NCBI GenBank assembly: GCA_033725935.1
Contig: MU867061.1
Span: forward strand, 868,001 to 932,000
DNA: 64,000 nt
Source: Cladorrhinum sp. PSN259
Lineage: Eukaryota; Ascomycota; Sordariomycetes; Sordariales; Podosporaceae
Direction: 5' to 3'
Under the pieces are notes generated by a model. That model saw only the letters and a program-made list of their open reading frames with translations, was not told where the DNA came from and made no database searches. Shown here in pieces: positions 23,186-32,288 of this stretch; the stretch's first letter is position 1, and each line of letters starts with the position of its first letter. A program made the translations under genes and the position numbers.

Positions 23186-23421
23186 GGCCCAGCTAGCTGA
23201 GGTGTGCCTGGTGCGGGGTTAACCGCGATTTACAGTATCACAACCCGCACGGATTACTCGCGCCGCCGCCGTCTCATCTCACAGTTTCGCCGTGTCGGGT
23301 CACAGCACGCCGAGCCGATCAATCTGCTCCAGCCCGAACGCCCGCGCCGATAAATCTGCTCCGGCCCGGGCGCCCGCGCCTGGCACGACGTAATCAAACA
23401 CTTGTGTCATCCACATTAACC
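23186..23421. promoter_or_regulatory. Shared divergent promoter of protease and gasdermin genes
   Basis: Only 236 bp separate the two start codons, which points to a common bidirectional promoter and linked expression. The half near the gasdermin gene is GC-rich and holds a 32-bp duplication. Confidence 0.6.
23314..23377 (+). repeat. 32-bp imperfect tandem duplication in the shared promoter
   Basis: Two adjacent 32-bp copies begin GCCGATCAATCTGCTCC (23314) and GCCGATAAATCTGCTCC (23346) and differ at four positions. Each ends in a G/C-rich part (CGCCCGC). They could be paired binding sites for a regulator of the two flanking genes; this is inference. Confidence 0.85.
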
Positions 23422-24273
23422 ATGGCAGCTACCAAGACTTACTACCTGGCACCCAACTTCTCCTACCACCCAGATACCTCCATCAAGCTGGGCGATATAG
23501 TCCAGGATCCTTCAGATCCAACAATTCCGCTGGGCAGCGTACAGTCGCTCCCGCCCAAGGAAACGCACCTCGATTTGAATGCATCCTTTTCCAACACGAC
23601 CTCCAAGTCTGTTAATGCCGGTATCTGGGCCAAATTCGTGGAAATAGCCTCGGCCAGTCTCGGCGGGAGCACGTTCAAGACAACCACGAACACGTACACC
23701 ATGGACCGCCTTGAAACCGTCTACTTCCGCACCCAACCTTCTCCCGAACTGATATCTGAAACCGTCAAATCCAGTACCAGGATCCAAGCTGCAATGAGCT
23801 CCGGTCTTTCAAGTTTTGGCACATCAAAACCGGTTTACTTGGTCTCGGGACTGAAGATTGCACGTGGGTTCCGTGTAGAGTCTGGAATAGGCCACACAAG
23901 AGGCGGGCAAGTTTCTATCGAAGCTTCCGAGACTATAACCGGCGGCGTGGGAGTGGGTATGGAGGTAGGCAAGGAAAGTAGCTGGGAGTCCAGACAGGAA
24001 TTTAGTGCCGCGGAGGGCCAGGATATCGTGTTTGCGTATCAGTTGCATGTCATAAAACGGCGCAAGGCCGAGGCAAAGGTTTATAAGGGCAAGGGTGCGT
24101 TCTTGAGCGAAGATGGGCAGGTTCAACAAGATGAGGAAGTTGAGGTAGTAGAAATCGGTGAGGCGGGAGTTGAAAGTATTATGGAATTCGATGATGAGAT
24201 GGAAATCGAGACGGTGGATCTTGGGCTGGAAGGGGAGGAGGGTGTTCAAGTTGTAGTTCTGGGATTGAATTAG
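23422..24273 (+). CDS. Fungal gasdermin-like pore-forming protein (HET-Q1/RCD-1 family)
   Basis: Single exon, 283 aa, from the first ATG (CCATGG). The N-terminus TYYLAPNFSYHP...IKLGDIVQDPSDP matches what I remember as the conserved opening of fungal gasdermin-like proteins, with the following TMDRLETVYF and PVYLVSGLKIARGF blocks also family-like. Gasdermins assemble pores in the plasma membrane and kill the cell; fungal members RCD-1 and HET-Q1 act in allorecognition, and HET-Q1 is switched on by removal of a short C-terminal tail. Here residues ~1-227 form the compact part and 228-283 are strongly acidic (VQQDEEVEVVEIGE), a plausible inhibitory tail. It is divergently paired with an S8 protease gene, the arrangement expected for such modules. 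No signal peptide. Assignment rests on recalled similarity, not on a search. Confidence 0.82.
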   Translation: MAATKTYYLAPNFSYHPDTSIKLGDIVQDPSDPTIPLGSVQSLPPKETHLDLNASFSNTTSKSVNAGIWAKFVEIASASLGGSTFKTTTNTYTMDRLETVYFRTQPSPELISETVKSSTRIQAAMSSGLSSFGTSKPVYLVSGLKIARGFRVESGIGHTRGGQVSIEASETITGGVGVGMEVGKESSWESRQEFSAAEGQDIVFAYQLHVIKRRKAEAKVYKGKGAFLSEDGQVQQDEEVEVVEIGEAGVESIMEFDDEMEIETVDLGLEGEEGVQVVVLGLN

Positions 24274-25279
24274 CGTATATGGCTCAAAACAGGAGGTAAT
24301 AGGGAAGGTGACCTTTGGCCACTTTTACCACCGTCGGTTGACATCGACGGGAAGCTAGCATTTCTGGATTACTATAAGCCATTTTTCATACAGTTTTATA
24401 TTGTGTGATATACGTGAGAGCGTTATCGGGCATAACCGGAAGAAAAAATAACCCGAATAATTATTATATAATTATACACACTTTATATATATAGCTCGAT
24501 TGGTAAGGCACGACTCGGTCGCAGGCGTTACGACGACGCCTATAACCAAGATACCTTTAACGATCGCTAGATATGGTGATAAGGCCAGCTGCCAGGGCAT
24601 TTACCTAGGCGCGTATAATTAAGAACCACTAGGTAACTTTTTACTTTAAATTCATTCCTTTATCTATCTTCTTCCTACCTATCTTCTTCCTACCTATCTT
24701 CTTCCTACCTATCTTCTTCCTACCTATCTTCTTCCTACCTATCTTCTTCCTACCTATCTTCTTCCTTTTAGAATATACTTAAACCTCGTTAAGAGACCGC
24801 ACTAGTAAGTCCTGTATTCGTGAGAGAGTTTATCCCTGTGCTAGCTAATAGAACCCTGCCTTACAGTCCGAACCTAGCGAGCGAAGAAGAACTCTCCTAA
24901 TCCTATCCTAATGCTCTAATAAGGCACTGTAACTAGCCCAATTCCGACACCTCTATTAGGCTAATTATACCAGATATCTTTTAAGAAGAACAAAAATAAT
25001 GGTTATGGTAGCAAACGCCACGCAAAAGTACCCTAATTTATAATCGGGTATTAGGTAGACCGTAACTGGAAAGTGAACTTCGAAAACGTAAAGTGCCTAG
25101 CGGAAGAGGTATATGAATTAAAGCAAAGACTTAAAACCTTTGCCCGAAAAATTCAAGAAATCTATTAAATGGGAAAAGGTTTGATGGATAAAGAGTTATA
25201 CAGTTTTATATATACGCATATGTATCCGGCAAAAGGCCTCCGTACCTCTTTTCTGACGCTTTCGGAGCACATGATACCT
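24274..25279. repeat. AT-rich, probably RIP-decayed repeat region
   Basis: From about 24360 to 25200 the base composition drops to visibly A/T-rich sequence with many TA steps, unlike the flanking genes, as left by repeat-induced point mutation of transposons in ascomycetes. It includes a minisatellite (separate entry). A short frame ending at 25168 (NWKVNFENVKCLAEEVYELK...) has protein-like character and could be the tail of a dead element ORF. A tRNA-promoter-like box (TAGCTCGATTGG, near 24492) may point to a SINE-like piece. No intact transposase or terminal repeats found. Confidence 0.55.
24664..24766 (+). repeat. 15-bp minisatellite
   Basis: Six full copies and one partial copy of CTATCTTCTTCCTAC, perfect or nearly so, inside the AT-rich stretch downstream of the gasdermin gene. 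The low divergence suggests recent expansion, unlike the mutated surroundings. Confidence 0.95.
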
Positions 25280-28200
25280 CTAAGGAAACCTGCTACTGTT
25301 GGGGTGATAGATACACACACGACCAGTGGTGACCCAAACCTGATCTCCATTCCGAGCACAGTGAGGGCATAAACCACCCGGTGTTAACGGGACTTTTGTG
25401 TCTTTCAGTTCGTGTGACAACTGAGGACCAGAAGCTATCGCAACTCGGGTATTTTGCATGGTGCTTGGATATGAGGGTCTCTCTCTTTCATCTGAATAGC
25501 CCCCGGCAGGCATGCTCAATGGCCGCACGTTGCCCAAATCGCCAGCAGGGATATCTCCCCGACCCCTGGCAAGTGTTTCCCAGTCATCCGGGAGAAAGCC
25601 AGGTGCAGCTCGCTTGATTGCCCTGACAAGGTCGTCACGATCAACCTCCTTCATGATTCCGATCGCCTTATCTGTTGTTCACGTCAATAGGTATGCTTCT
25701 CGCAAGTTTTGATATCCGAGCGACTCACAGATGACACTCCGTCCGTATTCTTCATTCTTCAGCAAATGAAGCAGCAAGTCTTCGTTCTCAATTTTCCCAA
25801 TCAGCCAATGACACAAAGAATTCCGTTCATTTGAAGGCCACTCTGCGATAACATCCAAGACCAGGATACGCGCGACTTTATCCATTGAGAACGTCACAAA
25901 GTGATCTTTGACAAGCTTCTTCATTTTCAACCAATCTTCATGGCTTTGCTTGCCATGAGGTTGGTTGAAACAAAGGACCTTTCTCAACACCCGTTGACCG
26001 TAAACGTTGATTGCTAATTTCTTAGAGTGGAGGAGTATGTGATCCTTAATGCGGTAGCTTAAAATAATCGGGTCTTGGGCCCCTTCTAGTATCTTGAGAA
26101 TGACACGGGATCCGTAGCGGTTACGGGCAAGATGCCGGATATCCCGGCGTACTTGGTGGACGATAGAATCTGGGAGCAAGCTGGCGGCAAGCATCGCGTC
26201 GATAATCTCTGGCGCGTTTTCGTGTGTCATGAAACTCGGAGGAGCGAGGTCAAATTCTCGCATGAGCCACTTGATTTGATTTGATTCCGAGGCCTTTAAA
26301 GACTTGACCGCCTGTCGCATACTATAGTTAGCAAAATAAACAAAAACCAAGGCAAGAAGATACGGGGAATGGTTTTTTTTCTCTCTTACCGTTGTTACCA
26401 CCCGATATGCAAATGGGTGCATTGATAATTCCACCATATTACCCGTCATTCTGTTACCCAGAATCCACGTGTGGAAATTACCGATGCGGAAGAAGGTCTG
26501 TATTACAGAAGAGCCGTGATAGCTCTTCATCAGCTCAATCGCAAGCGGATGAATTTCTTCAAAGACAACATCGATTTGCAGATCGCTTGCCTCCTTTAGA
26601 TGGTGTACAATGAATAAACTGCCGAAATAGTTGCGGGAGGCCTCTACCATGTGACCAATGAGATCCTAGCACACCAATTTAGTCAGCTTCCACTGTTACA
26701 CCTCTGTTATTGTATGTGCCTTTGAGCGAGTGGGCTACATGTAGGTACGCACCGCTAGCCGGAACCGGGTCCAGCTCGTCCGGTCACCTCGGCTGATTTC
26801 CTGCAGCGCAGGAGAAACAGGAGTTGCCGCTGGGAATTGGGAATCAGTCTCGTATACCGGGTATGGTAAGGACTGAACGTTCTCCTGCTCGGAGGACTGG
26901 GACTGAAAGAAGTCCATCATCCCCTCAGGATCCTTGGCTCCAACCTTTTCGACGCTCCTGCCATCGAATGACATGGAATTATCCCTGCTGGTCTGTGTAG
27001 CGTTGTTCTCTGAGCCCTCAGCGAAATACTCTCCGGGAATGAACTTCATAACTCTACTACCTGATACTGCCGGATCATCGATTATTTTTTCCGTGCCGGT
27101 GTCAATGATCTTGAGCGTCGCCTGCTCTGGATTCCCAGTTCCCGCTGCAGCTCCTTCCATGTCTGCTGGTGGCTCCTCCACAATTGTCTCCTGCCACGCT
27201 GAAACTTTCCCGTCGATGACCGCTTTATATCCCGCCGGGATTTCATCCTCTCTGCCCTGGGGTATCTCTGCCCAAGGTAACGCCTTGAGAGAGAAGTCGT
27301 GGATGCAATCGCCGACATGATCAAGGATGGCGGTCGGATCCAGGGTCAGTCCACCATCGGGTCCTGCAGGGCGGCAGCGACAGAGTGGACAGAGCTCAAA
27401 TGACGGGGGGGAAACAATGCAGCAGGTATCCTGGAGAGTTGCTATTTGTTGTTCTGTAATAGTCTCCCCGTGTTGGGCCCGGACGTGCGCCGTAAATTCG
27501 TCGAGGCTGAGGAACCTCTTTGAACTTTGGTCCCCGACGCAAGCGAGACACTCCCAACTGCGAGACGACCCGTGGTGTGTCTCGATGTGATGCCTCCACA
27601 CTTTTCTCGTGGCATAGAGAATGTTGGGCGTTGGACAGTCGGGAAATGGACATGTATAGGGACACAAATCCTCTGCGATGTGCTTCCTGAGAAAAAGGGT
27701 TAGTCATGTGCATACGATCACTTTTGACTCTGGGTATAACCTAGATACCTCCATCTCGATTTCTCAAGGAACATGATTGGCAGTGTCTGGTAGCAGCATG
27801 GGCATTTGAAGCTCCTGAGTCCCGCTGAAGTCGGAGGAGGCAAGGGGTAGTTCAATCTCGCTGTTGTTATCGACACCCGGCTGGCAACCTGTGAAGGGGC
27901 AGATGGTGTGACCCGTGCCAATATGTCACCCTCGGCCGCGGATGGGTTGGTCAGAGTCAGGCCATGCCTGTCGAATATTTCCGTCATGGCCGCAGATTCT
28001 TTCCATTTCGAACTTTTGCTGACTTGGCTAGGGGCTTGTGATGCTTTTACCTGTATAAACCCCCCTTGACTTTGATGCTCAGATGGCAAAGGTGCCGTCG
28101 GCGTTGCTATAGCGGCCTGAGCCAACATTGAGCTTGTTAAGAGTTTTGGTTGCTGCCGCAGCTGTGCAAGTTTCTGATGATGTCGTCTTGCATAGAAGAA

Positions 28201-29071
28201 TCGGTGGCGGCGTCGAAGATTCGCAAAGACAAAATGTTTTTGTTCGACGGTTAATTCATTGAAACTATTTGCAACAAGACTCTCCATCCTTTCATCAGTT
28301 GTTTTCCCTAAATTTCCATGCTCCTCAACCTCTTGAGTGTCAAGCTTCAGGGTGATGGCAAGATATCTTTGAAAATCTTTGTAGTCGGTCTCCTTGAAAG
28401 ACTTGTCGGCCTTCTGAAGCCTCGCCGTTGTTCCGGATTTCCGAATGGCGAGGCCCAGACGGAGGAGCTGGTCGAGGCCGCTCTCGGCGTCCTTCATAGC
28501 ATCCTGAAGAGATGTGTTCTGATCTTGGTGGGCTCCATCATCTGAGCCCGATTCATCCGAAGATTCATTCTCAGAGTCTGACACTAGCGAATTGAACCAA
28601 GCAGACGCAGATTCCTGCTCGTGATCTTGCTGAGTGCTTGGGCTCAGAGATGATTCGTCACTGGGAGAAGGCGGTGACGGTTGGCTATCTTCGGCCGGAG
28701 CACTTGGTTCGGTCGTTGGACTTGTGGTTTCGTCCTCCCGTAGGGCTGGGAAATGGCTCCCTGCATTAGTGGACGAGAGGGATAAAAGAGATGAGGCGCC
28801 AAAACTCACCTATCGCCTTGCATTGCCCAAAGATGGTTGTGACGGTCATAAGCAGACCGGTCAAAACCAGACGAACTTTTGGGTGGAAATCCAATCGTCG
28901 ATCCAAAGAAGCCTGGTGTGTAACACCGGCGCCAACACCGGCCGCCCACAGATTGAAGTCGGCAAGCCTGTTTTCAGCCCATCCATCACGAGACAGTGCT
29001 TCGATAGGTTGACAGCTTTCCAGGCATCGACGACATGCAATAGTTGCATCATAAATCTCGTGCGAGGTCAT
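25280..29071 (-). CDS. acuF-like C2H2 zinc-finger protein with C-terminal eight-repeat PUF domain
   Basis: Six exons in order of transcription: 28810-29071, 27749-28760, 26753-27686, 26390-26665, 25729-26311 and 25280-25671; all phases agree; 3459 nt, 1152 aa. The N-terminus (residues 1-110: ACRRCLESC, LADFNLWAAGVGA, SLDRRLDFHPKVR) is that of the large fungal 'oxidoreductase acuF-like C2H2' group. An acidic Ser-rich linker follows, then LLRLGLAIRKSG and FYARRHH. Zinc-finger pairs begin with CPCCYQTLP and continue at 430-540 (CPFPDC...HHIETHH; CLACV...HVRAQH; CPLC...). From ~737 there are eight PUF-like (Pumilio) repeats with cores such as NRYGSRVILKILE, NVYGQRVLRKVL and EEYGRSVIYKAI. PUF domains bind RNA bases through three residues per repeat. 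Role unknown; RNA or nucleic-acid sensing is speculation. Confidence 0.78.
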
Positions 29072-30045
29072 GATTGAGCATTAAGGTGTCATGCACCATG
29101 ACTAACGTCTGCTGGAAGCGGAGGTTCTCTCAAGCGGGTGGTACGAGGCACTTCTGTAATTTGATTGGTTTTGAGAAAACTTTGGTGGATTGGGCAATAA
29201 AATCAGCGCAAAGCCATCTGACCAACAAAGTTCCTAGCCACAAGGCCTAGCCACAATCGATTAACATACCTGCCTGTAAGCCACACCCACTACTACACCA
29301 CATCTGCCACTACACCACACCTACCACTACACCACACCTACCACTACACCATGCCTACTACTATACCACACCCGCCACTGCACCACCACAGAAAGTCATA
29401 CCAAATATTATATTCTATACGACTGAGTAAGTGGAAGGCAAGTATTAGGTAAAGCAGGCCAGTAATGAATGATAAGCTAATGTTTCTCCCTGTGATCATA
29501 AGCGTCGCTTAATACCTTGCAAGCCCTTTGGTACTTAATGAGTACGCTTATTACCACAGGGGAGGGTATTTTCCACTCTGCGTGTGCGACGAGGTTCGTC
29601 ACCTGCGACACGGCCAGTTGCAGGTTATCCGTTTGTGGGTTGTCGGTTGGCGAGAGAAGTAGTGTGGTGTGACAACTACTATACCTACATGAAATGTGAC
29701 GTGCTTCCTCCAGCCTAACTATTACCCCGCACGATGTGATCGAATCGGGCACGAATCAACCGTGCCGCACACACGAGTTTCTGTCTGGTCATGATGGTGC
29801 CCAGGGGGCTCTGGCCGGAAGTCGCACTCTTCCTTGGTCGTCCATCCGTGACTTCTCCTTCATATCAATGCTTTGAGCCCCCGATTCCAGTCAATATGCT
29901 ACCCGAACCTTGAATGCTCACAGTCATAAAACATTTCAATTAGGACCTAGTACTACTCAGTTGAAGAGCAGCCCGAAGTGGCTCACAAGTACCATTGAAC
30001 TCGACCGAACACTCAAGCTCAGAGGCACGCTATTCAGTTCCGAAT
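29072..30045. other. Divergent region between the two PUF genes
   Basis: It lies between the start of the C2H2-PUF gene (-) and the start of the small PUF gene (+). It contains a 17-bp minisatellite (29281-29388). An open frame leads into the small PUF start (about 29974-30057, VPLNSTEHSSSEARYSVPN), which may belong to that gene if an earlier exon exists. Confidence 0.45.
29281..29388 (+). repeat. 17-bp degenerate minisatellite
   Basis: About six diverged copies of CCACTACACCACACCTA. It is purine-poor on this strand and lies between the two PUF genes. Confidence 0.85.
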
Positions 30046-30943
30046 ATGGGATCCATCGTAAGTGAGCACTCTGATGGGATGGCTTATCGTCTGACTATAC
30101 CGTCAACTCGGAAAAGGAACCCGCTCGTCAAATTCTGGACCAACTCAAAGCCGGTGACAGTGACAATGTCAAACTAGAGGTACGCATACAACTAAAGACA
30201 ACGGGGCGGCGCATATTAGAGACGAAACACTGACTTGAATCATGCCAGGATTGTCATGGCCACATAGCCGAGATTTGTCGCGACGAGGACGGAGCAGATT
30301 TCCTCAGCAGTCAGCTCGCTACAGCATCCCATCTCGACAAGGGCCGTATCATTGCAGAGATTGTACCCGACGCTTCCGAATTATCGAGGGACCAGCATGG
30401 CTGGCAGGTCATATCGAACGCCCTCAGCCTTGGTTCGACCGATTCTGCAGAGTTCCTGAGTCGGGAACTTGTTGGCAGCGCACGGGAGTCATTGTTCTAC
30501 AACCAGCATGGTGACGACCTACTGGATGTTATTTTACAGCAGCAAAGTCGTCAAGACTGGGAGAGCGTCAGGGATCTGGTTCTCGAGAATTTTGTTTCGT
30601 TCTCAACCGACAGCAATGCGCTTCGGAGCGTCAAGACAGCCATCAAATACTGGCCCGGGGACGAGTGGACCCTTTTAACAAGTCACCTCCAAAGTGAGCA
30701 AGGCTTGCTGCCTCAACTTTTGGTGAATAACGACGGATGTGAAGTCATTCGTAAGTCTGTTGTTCTCTCCGTGTTTACCTACAGAAAACTGATGAGTGAA
30801 TAGGTTACATCCTCGAAGTTGGCGCAGGAGATGAGCGCAGAAGCCTTGTCGATGCAATAAGGCCACACTTGGGTTTACTAGGAGATCTCAATACCGAGGC
30901 AAAACGAACACTTTACTGGTGGGTAGAAGGAACACGCATGTGA
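30046..30943 (+). CDS. Short PUF (Pumilio-like) repeat protein
   Basis: Exons 30046-30057, 30117-30179, 30249-30750 and 30804-30943; 238 aa. The joins produce a classical PUF opening, ARQILDQLKAG...KLEDCHGHIAEICRDEDG, followed by repeats with cores SRDQHGWQVISNAL, YNQHGDDLLDVILQ, STDSNALRSVKTAI and NNDGCEVIRYILE. Canonical PUF domains have eight repeats; here I count five or six, and the middle ones (about 3-5) seem to be missing. The last three align with the end of the C2H2-PUF protein at the same spacing (DW...LV..FV.FS.D, then WP..E, LL..LL.N, and R..LV.AI), so the genes are related. A 12-nt first exon is doubtful; an earlier start is possible. RNA binding is the family expectation; several repeats have lost usual base-contacting residues. 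Confidence 0.7.
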
Positions 30944-32288
30944 GTGTCTACAAGGAATCGGTCCGTTATTGATCTCATCAGAAGATGAGGGGGGTCAGCA
31001 TCGTCGGACGAAGATTGAAGGTGGATATAGTGTCTTTTTGGTCGTGGTATCTCTCTTTGGTTTATCAGTCAACATACAAAGTTTCATGAACAACTTCTCT
31101 TTTTAGTCTATCTGTTTGGTAGTTGATACTATAGAGATACACAAGCAGTAGCATTTGGATAGATTGACAGCAGTGAATGGAGTATATTTTGAAAGAGTCC
31201 GAGTCACCCGGGCACATGAGGGTTGGACCGCTCTGCACTGTCTCACTTCCGACGCAATCAACTTGAACGGTACCCGATCCGACGTGTGTGCCGTCTAGTG
31301 TGCCCTGCATCTCCGACAAGACGCACACCAGAAACGCCGTATCCAATGATAATCATGCACGACACCATCACACCACACTGTATTGACAGGCCATTCCGCC
31401 AATGCTGACTTTTTGGCCAAGGTTCCGGAGATGCTTCAGGCTTCGATACCTTATTTGCTCACTGGAAAATGAAATTGTGACTTTTGATTACTCAGGTGCC
31501 ACTGCAGAATGATATGACTCGGAGGCTGCCTTCCACCCCAGCGTATTCGTTGTTTCTCCGAGTATTACAGGAGTATCCGGTTTCTTTTATTTTGGATTTG
31601 AGGCGGTTGTTCAAGTTGTTTTAAAAGTTTGAACAAACTTTGATTGCCGAGATTTTTGAAAGCGATAGCCTCTTTTACACTACGCGAATTGTCAACATCC
31701 CACATTGTAGACATTGCACAGACAGAACCACGTGGATTTACAGTACCTTTTCCCTTTCAATCCACGTTTGTACCGTAAAATACACTTTTTCAAAGTCTCC
31801 GTTATCAAGGTTAGGGTTCTGTATGGGGCACATTGTGGGATGTGGCAGTGTGAAGAGGCTCTCTTTTGACAAGGCGGGACTTGAGGCGGGGTCCATGATT
31901 TTCATTGTTTTATTTGTATGATTATTTTGTTTGTTGTTTCACTGCTAATAATTTGGAGGTCTTTTAACAGCCATTTTCTTTCTTTTGTTTGTCTTTTTTT
32001 TCCCCTTCTTTTTCCCCCTTGTTCTTATTCTTTTTTCCTCGCTTACTCCGTCAGGAATTTTGGAGGTTTTTTTTTTAACATTGCCAGCTTGGAGGTCGTT
32101 TGTGAACTGTTTTTTACACTTACTGGTCATCCAATACTATCTGACCGTCGACAAATGTATAGAACGGAATTGTTCCGGTGAAAATATACACTCATTTGTC
32201 TGCAATAATGAACAATTTTTAACACGGAGTTGTTTACATAATATCTTCCCCACCGTATTCGTTCCAACCTGCTCGAGTCCGTTTCCCC
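30944..32288. other. Convergent 3' intergenic region, T-rich
   Basis: Between the ends of the short PUF gene (+) and the Hsp70-like gene (-). The part after 31900 is strongly T/pyrimidine-rich. No gene supported. Confidence 0.45.

Noticed and set aside
22820..23222. Plus-strand repeat frames (CMREERY and IVCVKRD repeats)
   Set aside because: They are the reverse strand of the 21-bp array; the minus strand continues into the protease.
24480..24560. tRNA gene
   Set aside because: An A-box-like TAGCTCGATTGG is present, but there is no matching B box (GGTTCGAATCC) at the right distance and no cloverleaf could be drawn.
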